Counted from the first letter of the stretch, positions 10,559 through 18,679 are shown. The stretch is 35,083 bases of DNA from Lachnospiraceae bacterium (GCA_030536685.1 JAUNPP010000008.1:1-35083); one strand, 5' to 3'. Numbers and translations: made by a program. Notes: generated by a model from the sequence alone, not told the origin.

Positions 10559-12010
10559 CTACTTACCCAAAAGCAATTTAAACACCTTTTGTATCGACAG
10601 CGGATCTCCTTTATGGAAGATCAGAAGTTTATAGATTTTTCCTGCTATCCAGATGACGATCAGAGCTGATGCCAGAATCAATCCCAGCGAAATCATACAC
10701 TGGATAATGCTCATCTCGCCTAAAAGCGCCATCCCCGGTGCTACCATTATTGCCGTAAATGGGATATACACCTGGAAACCAAGACTTTCCATTCCGCCTC
10801 CGTCCATGACACCGCTATACAATGCACAGAAAAAGCTGGCGATCAGGATTAAGGTGAAGAGAATATTGGTTGTGGATAAATCCTCCGGCTTACTTGCCAT
10901 AGCGCCTCCGATGGCTGCCAGTGCGCAGTAAAGCAGAAAACCTCCAATCATGATCAGCAGGGCAAATACTATTCCCGTAATGGAAAACATGCCTGAGGTC
11001 AGCTGTCCAAAGGACTCGACCACCTGTATCAGAAGCATATCCGTACCGGGATCTATTGCTTTTACAAGAGCGATACCTGACATAAAGCTTACAGCAAGAC
11101 AGGCAATCCAGGCAAAAAGCTGTACAAGACCGCTTGCTGCGATGGCAAGCACTTTTCCTAAGATCATGGCTCCCGGCTTTACCGTCACCAGAAACATATC
11201 CATCAGCTTGGAATTTTTCTCCATCAGAACGCTGGTCGCCACACCCTGTCCGTAAAAAAGGATCATAAAATACAACAGCATAATCGTAAGATACGGCAGT
11301 ACCATAGACAGAACCTTTTTAACCATTTCCATCTGATTTTCCTGCGTCGGCTCTTCACCTGCCATGTCGTCTCCCACAGCTGCCTGATTACCCAAAATCG
11401 TCTGTGTCTCTACCGGTACGCGCAGTGCGCTTGCCGCCTGAACATCCACATCCGCTTTTTTCATCTGAACAAGCGGATAAGACTGATACAGAAAATCCCG
11501 GTACAGACCGGCTTCGTCCTCCGTCAGCTTTGTATCTTCCGGCAGAAGAACATTTAAAACCCGTCCGGTCTGCCCTTCCTCTGTTACCAGCAAAAGGGTA
11601 TCCTTACTGCCCTTTGCCTGTTTCGCTGCCGTTTCCACATCCGAAACCGCCTCGTACACTACATCGGTAAAGCGGGCGGGGTCTGCCTGGTTTAAACAGC
11701 TGTACAGATCAGGGTCTTTTAGCGCATCCCAGTCCGCATCCACTACATAAATTTTCCTGATTGCTTCACAATCTCCGCTGTTTTCCACATCAGAAGCATC
11801 CGAACCCGGATTTTTCCCCCCTGAAATCTCTGTCTCAGGCGTACTTTCAGAAGAAGCATCCGACCAGCCCATAAAGCCCATAATTCCTACCGGCAGAAGC
11901 AAACAGATCAGCCCGATCAAAATTCCGGAAATCATATAATTTCTGGTTTTTACATGCTGACGGAAGGTAAAGGAAAATATCTTTAAAAAGCCCTTAAATT
12001 CCTGTTTCAT
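10559..12010 (-). CDS. ABC-2 type transporter permease (second permease)
   Basis: A 483-residue membrane protein: one N-terminal transmembrane segment (about residues 25-48), a large outward-facing domain of about 180 residues, then five to six more segments from about residue 230. This is the NatB/ABC-2 exporter layout. The QENQMEMVKKVLSMVLPYL region and the ATSVLMEKNSKLMDMFLVTVKP stretch (seen as VLMEKNSKLMDMFLVTVKP) match the cytosolic coupling loop of this family. It overlaps the upstream permease by 4 bp (ATGA), indicating translational coupling. It is a diverged paralogue of that permease. Substrate unknown: NatAB relatives export Na+, others peptides or lantibiotics. The stop lies 3 bp from hairpin element copy 1. 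Confidence 0.85.
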   Translation of the reverse strand: MKQEFKGFLKIFSFTFRQHVKTRNYMISGILIGLICLLLPVGIMGFMGWSDASSESTPETEISGGKNPGSDASDVENSGDCEAIRKIYVVDADWDALKDPDLYSCLNQADPARFTDVVYEAVSDVETAAKQAKGSKDTLLLVTEEGQTGRVLNVLLPEDTKLTEDEAGLYRDFLYQSYPLVQMKKADVDVQAASALRVPVETQTILGNQAAVGDDMAGEEPTQENQMEMVKKVLSMVLPYLTIMLLYFMILFYGQGVATSVLMEKNSKLMDMFLVTVKPGAMILGKVLAIAASGLVQLFAWIACLAVSFMSGIALVKAIDPGTDMLLIQVVESFGQLTSGMFSITGIVFALLIMIGGFLLYCALAAIGGAMASKPEDLSTTNILFTLILIASFFCALYSGVMDGGGMESLGFQVYIPFTAIMVAPGMALLGEMSIIQCMISLGLILASALIVIWIAGKIYKLLIFHKGDPLSIQKVFKLLLGK

Positions 12011-13380
12011 TTCGCATCGCCTCCCATCTTCTTTCTGCGTGCCAGTGCAAGCATCCTACCAAATTTCATTTTGCCGCCCCGATACATAATAAGGTCTTCG
12101 TAAATACGGGCGCAGAAAAGCGCCAGCCATGCAACCACAAGAAGCTGTATAAGCCACGCCAGCAGCAGAACCGGAAAGCTGATGCTTCCCAGCACATACT
12201 GCACCGGTGCACAGAAGATAGAAGCAAACGGAATAAAGGACGTTACCAGTCCCACTGTACCGCCAAAAGATGCCGTTACGCAGGAAACCATATAACCTGC
12301 AAGCACAAGCAGGATTACATTCATATTCGCAGATTCCACATCTTCCATGGAAGAACAGCTGGTTCCCGCAATTCCTCCGATAATCGAAAAAGTAAAATAT
12401 CCCAGTACCAGTGAAATCAACACGATTCCTATCGTAGATGGTCCAAAGCGGATCAGGTCGGAATTTAATCCCATCATAGCAATCTGCTCCCTGACAACAC
12501 CGGTATCCATAAAAAGATCGGTTATCTGATAGGAAACCGCCACTCCGGCAGCCATCATCAGAATCATTCCGAACACATACGTCATGACCGCCAGGATTTT
12601 TCCAAGAATCATCGCCAGAGGTCTGACACTGATCAGCAGTGTCTCCACCAGCTTGGAGGCCTTCTCTTCAATAATCGCGCGGACAATAAAGGTTGTGGAA
12701 AATGTACAGAGGATCAATACCAGGATTGCATAAATATACTGTACCGCAAATGCCGTGCCAGGGTCGATCTTTGCTGCCGCCTGATAGCTTTTCAGCGTAT
12801 CCACCTCAACTGTAAAACCTGAAAAAGCCTGATTTATCTGTTCTTTTGTCACACCCGCACTGCTATAGCGCGCCTGCTCAAACAATTCACGGACGGCGTC
12901 TGAAAGTCCGGTCAGTTCCGAAGAATCCACATTGCCGAAAACCCGGATATCAAAACCGGGAGCATCCTTTTTCGGAAGAATATGTACAAATGCAGCATCC
13001 GCTGAAAGCTTTTCTTCCCAGTTTTTTTCCGTTACATCTGCCTTTAAAGCAGAGACCAGTTCCAAACCGGAACTCATTTCAGCATTTGTTCCGTCAGCAG
13101 ATTCCGCATCTGTTTTGTCAGCCGAACCGCGAAGCGCTTCCCAGTCTGTCTCATACGGTGTTTCATTCAGATAATAAACCGTCCTCAGACTGTTTTCAGT
13201 CTCTATTTTGCTGCCGGAAGTGCTGCCGCCGTTAAAAAGAATGTAAATCGGCATACTGAAAAGCGAAAAAACAAGCAGCAAAAGAAGCGTGAGCAGATTT
13301 GCTCTGGCCTTGAAAAGCTGCCAGAATGTGAAGCGGTAAACCTGCGCCGTTCCTTTAAAATCCTCTTTTTTAAACTTCAT
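12007..13380 (-). CDS. ABC-2 type transporter permease (first permease)
   Basis: A 457-residue membrane protein with the same plan as its downstream neighbour: an N-terminal segment near residues 25-50, an outward domain, and a C-terminal membrane bundle. The coupling-loop motif IIEEKASKLVETLLISVRPLAM (core EEKASKLVETLLISVRP) is characteristic of NatB-like permeases. I prefer the ATG at 13380; an upstream TTG at 13392 would add four residues. The start overlaps the ATPase stop by 11 bp. With the ATPase and the second permease it forms a complete heterodimeric exporter. No substrate is indicated by the neighbours. Confidence 0.85.
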   Translation of the reverse strand: MKFKKEDFKGTAQVYRFTFWQLFKARANLLTLLLLLVFSLFSMPIYILFNGGSTSGSKIETENSLRTVYYLNETPYETDWEALRGSADKTDAESADGTNAEMSSGLELVSALKADVTEKNWEEKLSADAAFVHILPKKDAPGFDIRVFGNVDSSELTGLSDAVRELFEQARYSSAGVTKEQINQAFSGFTVEVDTLKSYQAAAKIDPGTAFAVQYIYAILVLILCTFSTTFIVRAIIEEKASKLVETLLISVRPLAMILGKILAVMTYVFGMILMMAAGVAVSYQITDLFMDTGVVREQIAMMGLNSDLIRFGPSTIGIVLISLVLGYFTFSIIGGIAGTSCSSMEDVESANMNVILLVLAGYMVSCVTASFGGTVGLVTSFIPFASIFCAPVQYVLGSISFPVLLLAWLIQLLVVAWLALFCARIYEDLIMYRGGKMKFGRMLALARRKKMGGDAK

Positions 13381-14467
13381 TTGCTTCACCAACCTTCTTT
13401 ACAAAGATTTCGTGAAGAGAAGGCTCACGCAGATCAAAACGGATTACCACGATTCCATCCGTAATCAGCATTCCCAACAGCTGGTTCGCCTGCGCCTCCC
13501 CGGAAACCTTCAGCTCGTATTCGCCTTCCTTTTCCGAAATCAGCTCTGCCCCTGCCTTTTCAATATAAGAATCGATGTTCTGCTCCACCTTTATAGATAA
13601 ATGGATGCGACCGAAGCTTTTCTTAATTTCATTCAGATTTCCCTGAAGAATTGTTTTGCTGCGGTTTAAAATAATAATGTCTGTACAAAACTCCTCAACC
13701 GTTGCCATCTGATGGCTGGACATGATCAGATACTTACCCTTTTCAATCTCCTCATGAATAATGGAACGGAACAGGTCTGTGTTCACCGGATCCAGACCAG
13801 ACATAGGCTCATCCAGGATAATCAGCTCCGGATCTGAGATCAGAGCCATCATAAACTGGATTTTCTGCTGATTTCCTTTGGAAAGCTGATCAGCTCTTAA
13901 AGGTTTGGCAGCCTTTTTGCGGCGTTTTCTGCCGACAGCTTTTCTTTCATGCTTTGCATTGCCTGTTTTTTCATGTCCTGCAGCGCCTGTTCTTTCATGT
14001 CCTGCAGCACCTGTTCTTTCCTCTTTTGCAGCGCCTGTTTTTTCATCCGAGCCATACAGATTCTGCTGGCTCTGTTCGGGCTGTACTTTCCCCGGATACA
14101 GATACTCTTCTACCTCAAGCCTTTTTGCCCAATAGGCAATTCTTTTTTTTGCATCAGCCCGTGATACCCCGCGCAGACCCGCAAAATAAATCAGCTGATC
14201 CATCAGCGCATACTTGGGATACAGTCCTCTTTCCTCTGCCAGATATCCTACATTACAGGCTGCCGTATCAAGAGCTTTTCCATTCCAGAGCACCTCTCCG
14301 CTGTCTCTTGACAGCATATTCAGCATCATACGGATTGCAGTCGTTTTACCTGCTCCGTTCGTTCCAAGCAGGGCATAAACTCCCGGCTTTTCCATCTCAA
14401 AACTGAGATCTTCGAGTGCTGTCTTTTCCCCATACTTTTTCGACAGATTGCTTACACTTAAACTCAT
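13370..14467 (-). CDS. ABC transporter ATP-binding protein with a repeat insertion
   Basis: ATPase of the exporter encoded with the two following permeases; 365 residues against about 300 for relatives. Walker A is GTNGAGKTT (Lys41), the signature is LSKGNQQK (about 195-202), Walker B is LIILDEP (about 215-221), and the switch His is in SSHQM (about 252). Between the helical subdomain and the signature, residues about 126-192 are an extra segment. It includes four 8-residue units, EKTGAAKE, ERTGAAGH, ERTGAAGH and EKTGNAKH (142-173), then a Lys/Arg-rich linker. The catalytic motifs are intact, so activity is likely. The start is supported by GGAGGAGG upstream. The C-terminal domain (about 285-365) is the usual DUF4162-like tail of NatA-type ATPases. 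Confidence 0.92.
   Translation of the reverse strand: MSLSVSNLSKKYGEKTALEDLSFEMEKPGVYALLGTNGAGKTTAIRMMLNMLSRDSGEVLWNGKALDTAACNVGYLAEERGLYPKYALMDQLIYFAGLRGVSRADAKKRIAYWAKRLEVEEYLYPGKVQPEQSQQNLYGSDEKTGAAKEERTGAAGHERTGAAGHEKTGNAKHERKAVGRKRRKKAAKPLRADQLSKGNQQKIQFMMALISDPELIILDEPMSGLDPVNTDLFRSIIHEEIEKGKYLIMSSHQMATVEEFCTDIIILNRSKTILQGNLNEIKKSFGRIHLSIKVEQNIDSYIEKAGAELISEKEGEYELKVSGEAQANQLLGMLITDGIVVIRFDLREPSLHEIFVKKVGEANEV
13949..14044 (-). repeat. In-frame 24-bp x4 minisatellite in the ABC ATPase gene
   Basis: Four 24-bp units encode residues 142-173 of the ATPase. The two central units are nearly identical at DNA level and the outer two are diverged. The period is a multiple of three, so gain or loss of units keeps the frame. 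Confidence 0.92.
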
Positions 14468-14640
14468 TTTTTCCTCCTCCAGAGTCAGACGGGCGTATCA
14501 TAGGCATATCATGAACGTGAATCGTACAATACACCAGCCCGCCATGTTTTTTAATGAAACACATCCTGATACTTATCATGTTTTCATTCAGTCAACAATA
14601 TAGCAGGTTAAAGCAGATTTTTCTAACTTTTATTCTACTC
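14468..14640 (-). other. Leader region of the ABC exporter operon
   Basis: A 173-bp gap before the ATPase gene. A TTGACT at the far end is a possible -35, but the -10 choice (ATAAGT or TATCAG) is weak. No terminator of the upstream orphan gene is evident, so read-through is possible. Confidence 0.35.
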
Positions 14641-14653
14641 TCATTCTACTCTC
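14632..14653. repeat. 11-bp tandem duplication spanning a stop codon
   Basis: ATTCTACTCTC occurs at 14632-14642 and again, identically, at 14643-14653. The TGA of the orphan gene (14641-14643) lies at the junction. Confidence 0.9.
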
Positions 14654-15039
14654 GGAAGAAAATCCTCCGTATCCCCGCAGAAAAATCCTCCGTTTTTTGC
14701 AGTGATCTTCTTCATAGCTGCTTTTGCGGTCTCAAATTCCAGCGGCGGAATTGTCACTAAAAACAGTGATTTTACCTGGTTTGCCTGTAAAAAAGCATTA
14801 CTTTCCTCATCCCCCAGATCAGTTTCTGTCTGTTCCAGATCCATCGATGCCTTTTCCCGCAAGATCACTTCCGCAACAGCTGCCGCTTCCCAGATTTCCA
14901 CCATTTCCTCCGCTTCAAATGCAGCTGCAATTTCCCGAACAGTAATCTCTCTGTCCGTCATATACAGCCACTCGGCAGGAACTGATGGAGTCACCTTTTT
15001 TTCTTTTTTTATTTTGTTTAATTTTGTCTTATTCTTCAA
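14641..15039 (-). CDS. Orphan 132-residue protein of unknown function, TTG start
   Basis: I do not recognise the family. The first 16 residues are strongly basic (KNKTKLNKIKKEKK). An Ala/Glu-rich helical centre (REIAAAFEAEEMVEIWEAAAVAEVI, here only as REIAAAFEAEEMVEIW) follows, then a C-terminal segment with SLFLVTIPPLEFETAKAAM and GGFFCGDTEDFLPRVE. There is no signal peptide or membrane segment. The start codon is TTG with a perfect AGGAGG seven bases upstream, which argues for a real gene. It lies between the LRR/Fn3 remnant and the ABC operon on the same strand. The stop codon is embedded in an 11-bp tandem duplication. It could be a diverged remnant of a larger protein. Confidence 0.6.
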   Translation of the reverse strand: MKNKTKLNKIKKEKKVTPSVPAEWLYMTDREITVREIAAAFEAEEMVEIWEAAAVAEVILREKASMDLEQTETDLGDEESNAFLQANQVKSLFLVTIPPLEFETAKAAMKKITAKNGGFFCGDTEDFLPRVE

Positions 15040-15070
15040 TTTTATTCCTCCTGATTTTTAGCTGCATTCC

Positions 15071-15106
15071 CTTATTTCGCTGTATTCTCTTATTTCGTTG
15101 TATTCT
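15071..15106. repeat. 18-bp tandem duplication spanning the stop of the LRR/Fn3 remnant
   Basis: CTTATTTCGCTGTATTCT (15071-15088) and CTTATTTCGTTGTATTCT (15089-15106) differ at one base. The stop of the Fn3-like frame (15090-15092) is in the upstream-most unit as transcribed, and the duplicate carries a second TAA. Confidence 0.9.
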
Positions 15107-15649
15107 CTTTGATCGAGCTCCAGGAGCCATATAATTTTGTGTCCCCGATTTTTTTATAAGCTCTTATTTTAATAAAATACTGCTTTTTGCTTGGCAGACC
15201 GGTCAGCGTTAATGATTCCTTACTTCCGCCGGATATTGTACAGGACTTTGTATTTTTTCTGAAATCCTTCGTAGTAGAACAATAAATCTGATAGCCCGTT
15301 ACAGAGGTATCCTTTTTCCATTTTATTGTAAGAGCTTTCTTTTGAGTAACGTAAACGCCTTTGAGATTTACTTTTTTAGGAACAACTGTTACCGTAATTT
15401 TCCTGAAATGAGACTTCCACTGACGGTTTTCTGGCAGAGCCTGAATACGTGGTGGATGTATACGCTCAGATTCGGGTCTGATCCCGGATCCATACTGAAT
15501 ACCTCATCACCAATGCTGACCGTTCCCTCCGGAATAGTTGCCCCGGTCAGATTATAGCAGCAAAAAAATGCCTGTTCACCGATTTCCGTTACCGATTCCG
15601 GAATCCAGCTTCCAGGTAACATTTTCCCCACATTTACCAGAAGCTTCAT
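15090..15649 (-). pseudogene. Frameshifted BspA-type LRR / Fn3-like surface protein remnant
   Basis: The 5' part (15649 to about 15430) encodes LRR_5 repeats: SWIPESVTEIGEQAFFCCYN and LTGATIPEGTVSIGDEVFSM. A second frame from about 15430 to 15090 continues ITVTVVPKKVNLKGVYVTQK, then a fibronectin III-like module (ALTIKWKKDTSVTGYQIYCS ... YFIKIRAYKKIG). The two join only if a one-base indel near 15425-15435 is assumed; as it stands, the first frame ends at 15389. BspA-like proteins are normally secreted, but no signal peptide is present, so the 5' end is also lost or replaced. A plausible sigma-A promoter and a GTGAGGG ribosome site remain upstream, so it may still be transcribed. Confidence 0.7.
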
Positions 15650-15712
15650 AATTTTCCCTCACTTTCTCTCTTTCACAGATTTTTACCTTCCTGTCCACGA
15701 AATATATTTTCT

Positions 15713-15741
15713 ATTCTAATTGATTTCCCCCAAAAACTCAA
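15713..15741 (-). promoter_or_regulatory. Sigma-A-like promoter before the LRR remnant
   Basis: On the minus strand TTGAGT (15736-15741), a 17-bp spacer and TAGAAT (15713-15718), about 65 bp upstream of the LRR start codon. Confidence 0.5.
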
Positions 15742-15749
15742 TTAAATTC

Positions 15750-15876
15750 CATCGTTTTCTTTCCATCTTAAATTCCATCGGTTACTGGTTACACTTCGTT
15801 TTGTTTAGCGTTGTTTCCGAACCATAGTTAAAATGAATAAAAATTGTCAAACTCACGCGTCTATCCTCCCACATCT
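15750..15876. other. Gene-free stretch before hairpin element copy 2
   Basis: AT-rich and without a credible reading frame. A 13-bp direct repeat (TTAAATTCCATCG) occurs just before and within this stretch. Nothing else is recognised. Confidence 0.4.
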
Positions 15877-16044
15877 GTTCAGCATTTTATGACAGTAAGA
15901 GCTGCAAAAACCAGCAAGCTGTCTATGATGCAAGTCTGCAAGGGGCGTATTGGTGCTGAAAGCACCCCCTAGCCCCGGACAGACTTCGTATCATAGACAG
16001 CTTGCGTCCCCTGAACACCCCTACTGTCTGGAAATCTCTGAACA
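15877..16044. repeat. Long intergenic hairpin element, copy 2
   Basis: Nested arms: TGTTCAG/CTGAACA (15877-15883, 16038-16044); GACAGTA/TACTGTC (15892-15898, 16022-16028); CAAGCTGTCTATGAT/ATCATAGACAGCTTG (15915-15929, 15990-16004). Inside these are AAGTCTG/CAGACTT, GGGGC/GCCCC and a GGTGCT-GAA-AGCACC tip. The internal loop carries GCAAAAACCAG on the left and GCGTCCCCTGAACACCC on the right, matching the loop of copy 1 (10395-10555) although the main stem sequences differ. It lies about 40 bp upstream of the patB-like promoter. Confidence 0.85.
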
Positions 16045-16083
16045 ATAACTTTCTCTTTTCGTGCACTTATCGGAAAAATCTGT

Positions 16084-16117
16084 TATACTTATTCAGGAAT
16101 GCCATTGACATTCCTGA
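16084..16117 (+). promoter_or_regulatory. patB-like promoter -10 with adjoining dyad operator candidate
   Basis: TATACT at 16084-16089 is a good -10; the -35 is weak. Immediately after it TCAGGAATG (16093-16101), seven bases, and CATTCCTGA (16109-16117) form a perfect 9-bp dyad placed over the expected start point. This suggests repressor binding or a short leader hairpin. The regulator is unknown. Confidence 0.55.
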
Positions 16118-16166
16118 TCTTTATTCTTCATAGAATCATTCATTTTACGAAAAGAGGACATTTCCA

Positions 16167-17387
16167 ATGAAATATGATTTTACTACTATTATGGACCGCC
16201 ATGGATGGGATGCACTGGCGGTAGACGGGTTGGTTTCCCGTTCGGATTCTGCATCAGGCTTTGCTCCGCGCATGCCGAAAGAGGGCTTTGATTCCATTCC
16301 TATGTGGGTTGCAGATATGAATTTTCCTGCTGTTCCTACCATTCCTCAGGCCATTATCAACCGGGCTTCTCATCCGGCTTACGGCTATTTTCAGCCTCAG
16401 GATGCTTATTACGACGCAATTATAAACTGGCAGAAGGACAGAAACGGGGTCACCGGACTTACCAGAGAGGCCATCGGCTATGAAAACGGGGTTCTGGGCG
16501 GTGTAATTTCTGCAGTTGAAGCATTTTCTGCTCCCGGCGACTGCATCCTGCTGCACAGCCCTACTTATATCGGTTTTACAAAAAGCATTGAAAATGCCGG
16601 ACGTCAGATTATTTTAAGTCCTTTAAAGCAGGATGAAAATGGGGTATGGCGTATGGATTATGAAGATATGGATGCCAGATTAAAGGCGCACAAAATCCAT
16701 CTGGCTGTTTTCTGCAGCCCGCACAACCCCTGCGGACGCGTCTGGGAACGGGAAGAGCTGGAAAAAGCCATGGAAGTCTATAAAAATAATGACTGTATTG
16801 TAATCTGTGATGAAATCTGGTCTGATATTATCCTCAACAAAAATCACCACATTCCGCTTCAGTCCGTAAGCGAGGATGCAAAAAATCGGACCATTGCCAT
16901 ATACGCTCCCAGCAAAACCTTTAATCTTGCAGGGCTGATCGGTTCCTATCATATTATCTATAACTCCTGGCTGCGTGACCGGGTTCGCTCGCAAAGCAGC
17001 AAATGTCATTACAATTCTATGAATGTGCTGAGTATGCATGCCCTGATCGGAGCTTACGGCAGCGAGGGACGTGAATGGGTGGATGAACTTTGCGAGGTGC
17101 TGAGCGGCAACCTGAATTACGCCTGTGATTTTATAGAACAGAATTTCCCGGAAATCCATTTTGCCAGACCCGAAGGAACCTATATGCTGTTTCTTGACTG
17201 TACCGACTGGTGCAGGAATCATTCCCAAACCATCGACGAACTGTTAAATGCAGGCTGGGATGTGGGTGTTACCTGGCAGGACGGAAGACCCTTCCACGGC
17301 CCCTGTTCGATCCGCATGAATTTTGCAGTCCCCGAAAGCCGCGTAAAGGAAGCGATGAACCGTTTGAAAAAATATGTATTTCTTTAA
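16167..17387 (+). CDS. MalY/PatB-type PLP-dependent C-S lyase / aminotransferase
   Basis: A fold-type I PLP enzyme of 406 residues, expected to cleave cystathionine or other cysteine S-conjugates to pyruvate, ammonia and a thiol. The N-terminal RHGWDALAVDG, PMWVADMNFP and YGYF stretches are typical of the PatB/MalY branch. CSPHNPCGRVW and ICDEIWSDI hold the cofactor-binding Asn and Asp, and YAPSKTFNLAGL has the Schiff-base Lys250. GPCSIRMNFA near the end carries the carboxylate-binding Arg. It stands alone behind its own promoter and dyad, convergent with the DAHP synthase gene. Plain aminotransferase activity cannot be excluded. Confidence 0.92.
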   Translation: MKYDFTTIMDRHGWDALAVDGLVSRSDSASGFAPRMPKEGFDSIPMWVADMNFPAVPTIPQAIINRASHPAYGYFQPQDAYYDAIINWQKDRNGVTGLTREAIGYENGVLGGVISAVEAFSAPGDCILLHSPTYIGFTKSIENAGRQIILSPLKQDENGVWRMDYEDMDARLKAHKIHLAVFCSPHNPCGRVWEREELEKAMEVYKNNDCIVICDEIWSDIILNKNHHIPLQSVSEDAKNRTIAIYAPSKTFNLAGLIGSYHIIYNSWLRDRVRSQSSKCHYNSMNVLSMHALIGAYGSEGREWVDELCEVLSGNLNYACDFIEQNFPEIHFARPEGTYMLFLDCTDWCRNHSQTIDELLNAGWDVGVTWQDGRPFHGPCSIRMNFAVPESRVKEAMNRLKKYVFL

Positions 17388-17391
17388 TCAG

Positions 17392-17431
17392 AATACCGAT
17401 TTATTTCATACAATACCGATTTCTTTCCTTT
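17392..17431. repeat. 20-bp tandem duplication just after the patB-like stop
   Basis: AATACCGATTT begins both units (17392-17411 and 17412-17431); the remainder is diverged but T-rich in both. The first unit begins four bases after the TAA. Confidence 0.75.
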
Positions 17432-17440
17432 AAAAATAAT

Positions 17441-17480
17441 AGAAACCGGAAGAAATTCTCCTGCAATTTCTTCCTGTTTT
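17441..17480 (+). terminator. Terminator of the patB-like gene
   Basis: GGAAGAAATT (17448-17457), a 7-nt loop and AATTTCTTCC (17465-17474), extended by AAAC/GTTT pairs and followed by TGTTTTCT. It can act in either direction between the convergent genes. Confidence 0.75.
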
Positions 17481-17542
17481 CTATAAGTTTTGCTTTTTAT
17501 ACACCGGATTACTATAAGTTCTGCTTTTTATACACCGGTTTT
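17481..17542. repeat. 31-bp tandem duplication between convergent genes
   Basis: Units 17481-17511 and 17512-17542 share CTATAAGTTyTGCTTTTTAT and ACACCGG, differing at about three positions. They begin directly after the terminator hairpin and 27 bp before the end of the DAHP synthase gene. Confidence 0.93.
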
Positions 17543-17568
17543 ATGTATGAGCTCCTGGGATATCATCC

Positions 17569-18597
17569 TCAGCAGGATTCAGCGATTTCATAAATCAGTC
17601 TTTCGCTGTCCTCCCAGCCAAGACAGGGGTCTGTGATGGAACGACCGTAGACACCTTCTCCAATCTTCTGACATCCTTCCTCAATATAGCTTTCAATCAT
17701 AAAGCCTTTTACCAGATCATGAACCTCTGAATTATATCTGCGGCTGTTTAAAACCTCTTTTGCAATACGAATCTGCTCCTTAAATTTCTTGCCGGAGTTT
17801 GCATGGTTCGTATCTACGATACAAGCAGGATTTTTCAGCTCTTTTTCCGCATATAATTCACAGACATGGCGCAGGTCTTCATAATGATAATTGGAATGAT
17901 TGGTTCCGTGATTATCTGTATAACCTCTTAAAATGGTATGTGTCAGTTCATTGCCGGTTGTGTTGACTGCCCAGCCTCTGAAAATAAAATCATGAGCGGA
18001 CTGGCCTGCAATAACGGAATTCATCATAACGGACAGATCGCCGCTGGTCGGGTTTTTCATGCCTGCGGGAATTGACATTCCGCTCGCTACCAGACGATGC
18101 TGCTGATTCTCAACGGAACGGGCGCCGATTGCCGCATAGGAAAGAATATCCTGCATATAACGGTAGTTTTCAGGGTAGAGGATCTCATCTGCCGTCGTAA
18201 AGCCGGTCTGCTTAATTACATCCATATGCAGCTGACGTACTGCCAGCACGCCCTTGTAAAGATCCGGTTTTTTCTCCGGGTCGGGCTGATGCAGGATTCC
18301 TTTATATCCAAGACCTGTAGTACGAGGCTTGCTGGTATAAACTCTGGGCACGATTACAATCCTGTCTTTTACTTTTTCCTGCACACGTGCAAGACGGGTA
18401 CAATAATCCAGAACCGCCTCTTCATTATCTGCCGAGCAGGGACCAATCACCAACAGAAGCTTATCACTTTCACCAGTGAAAATCCTTTTGATCTCTCTGT
18501 CCTTTTTTGATTTTACTTTTACCAGCTCCGGTTTCATAGGATAACGCTCTTTGGTTACCATAGGAATCGGAAGCTTTTCAATGAAATTAAAACTCAT
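17569..18597 (-). CDS. aroF: 3-deoxy-7-phosphoheptulonate (DAHP) synthase, AroF/G/H type
   Basis: First enzyme of the shikimate pathway, condensing phosphoenolpyruvate and erythrose-4-phosphate. At 342 residues it has the type I-alpha layout: LLVIGPCSADN, PRVYTSKPRTTGLGYKG, ARSVENQQHRLVASG and GMKNPTSGDLSVMMNS include the PEP- and metal-binding residues. DTNHANSGK and the C-terminal GRSITDPCLGWEDSERL also match. The enterobacterial paralogues differ in which aromatic amino acid inhibits them; that cannot be told here, so the symbol is generic. It is the only aromatic gene in the window and sits behind a near-consensus promoter. GGGAG lies about ten bases upstream of the ATG. Confidence 0.95.
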   Translation of the reverse strand: MSFNFIEKLPIPMVTKERYPMKPELVKVKSKKDREIKRIFTGESDKLLLVIGPCSADNEEAVLDYCTRLARVQEKVKDRIVIVPRVYTSKPRTTGLGYKGILHQPDPEKKPDLYKGVLAVRQLHMDVIKQTGFTTADEILYPENYRYMQDILSYAAIGARSVENQQHRLVASGMSIPAGMKNPTSGDLSVMMNSVIAGQSAHDFIFRGWAVNTTGNELTHTILRGYTDNHGTNHSNYHYEDLRHVCELYAEKELKNPACIVDTNHANSGKKFKEQIRIAKEVLNSRRYNSEVHDLVKGFMIESYIEEGCQKIGEGVYGRSITDPCLGWEDSERLIYEIAESC

Positions 18598-18679
18598 CTT
18601 TTTCTTCTCCCTTACTCTCTACATTCGTGTACTGACATAATACCTCATCTGTACACCCGTATGGATTAAAATCAATTTT

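Noticed and set aside
13905..14406. Plus-strand open frames opposite the ABC ATPase
   Set aside because: They follow the 24-bp repeat and Lys/Arg-rich region in antisense, giving Phe/Cys/Ser-rich repeats; the minus-strand frame holds all ABC motifs.
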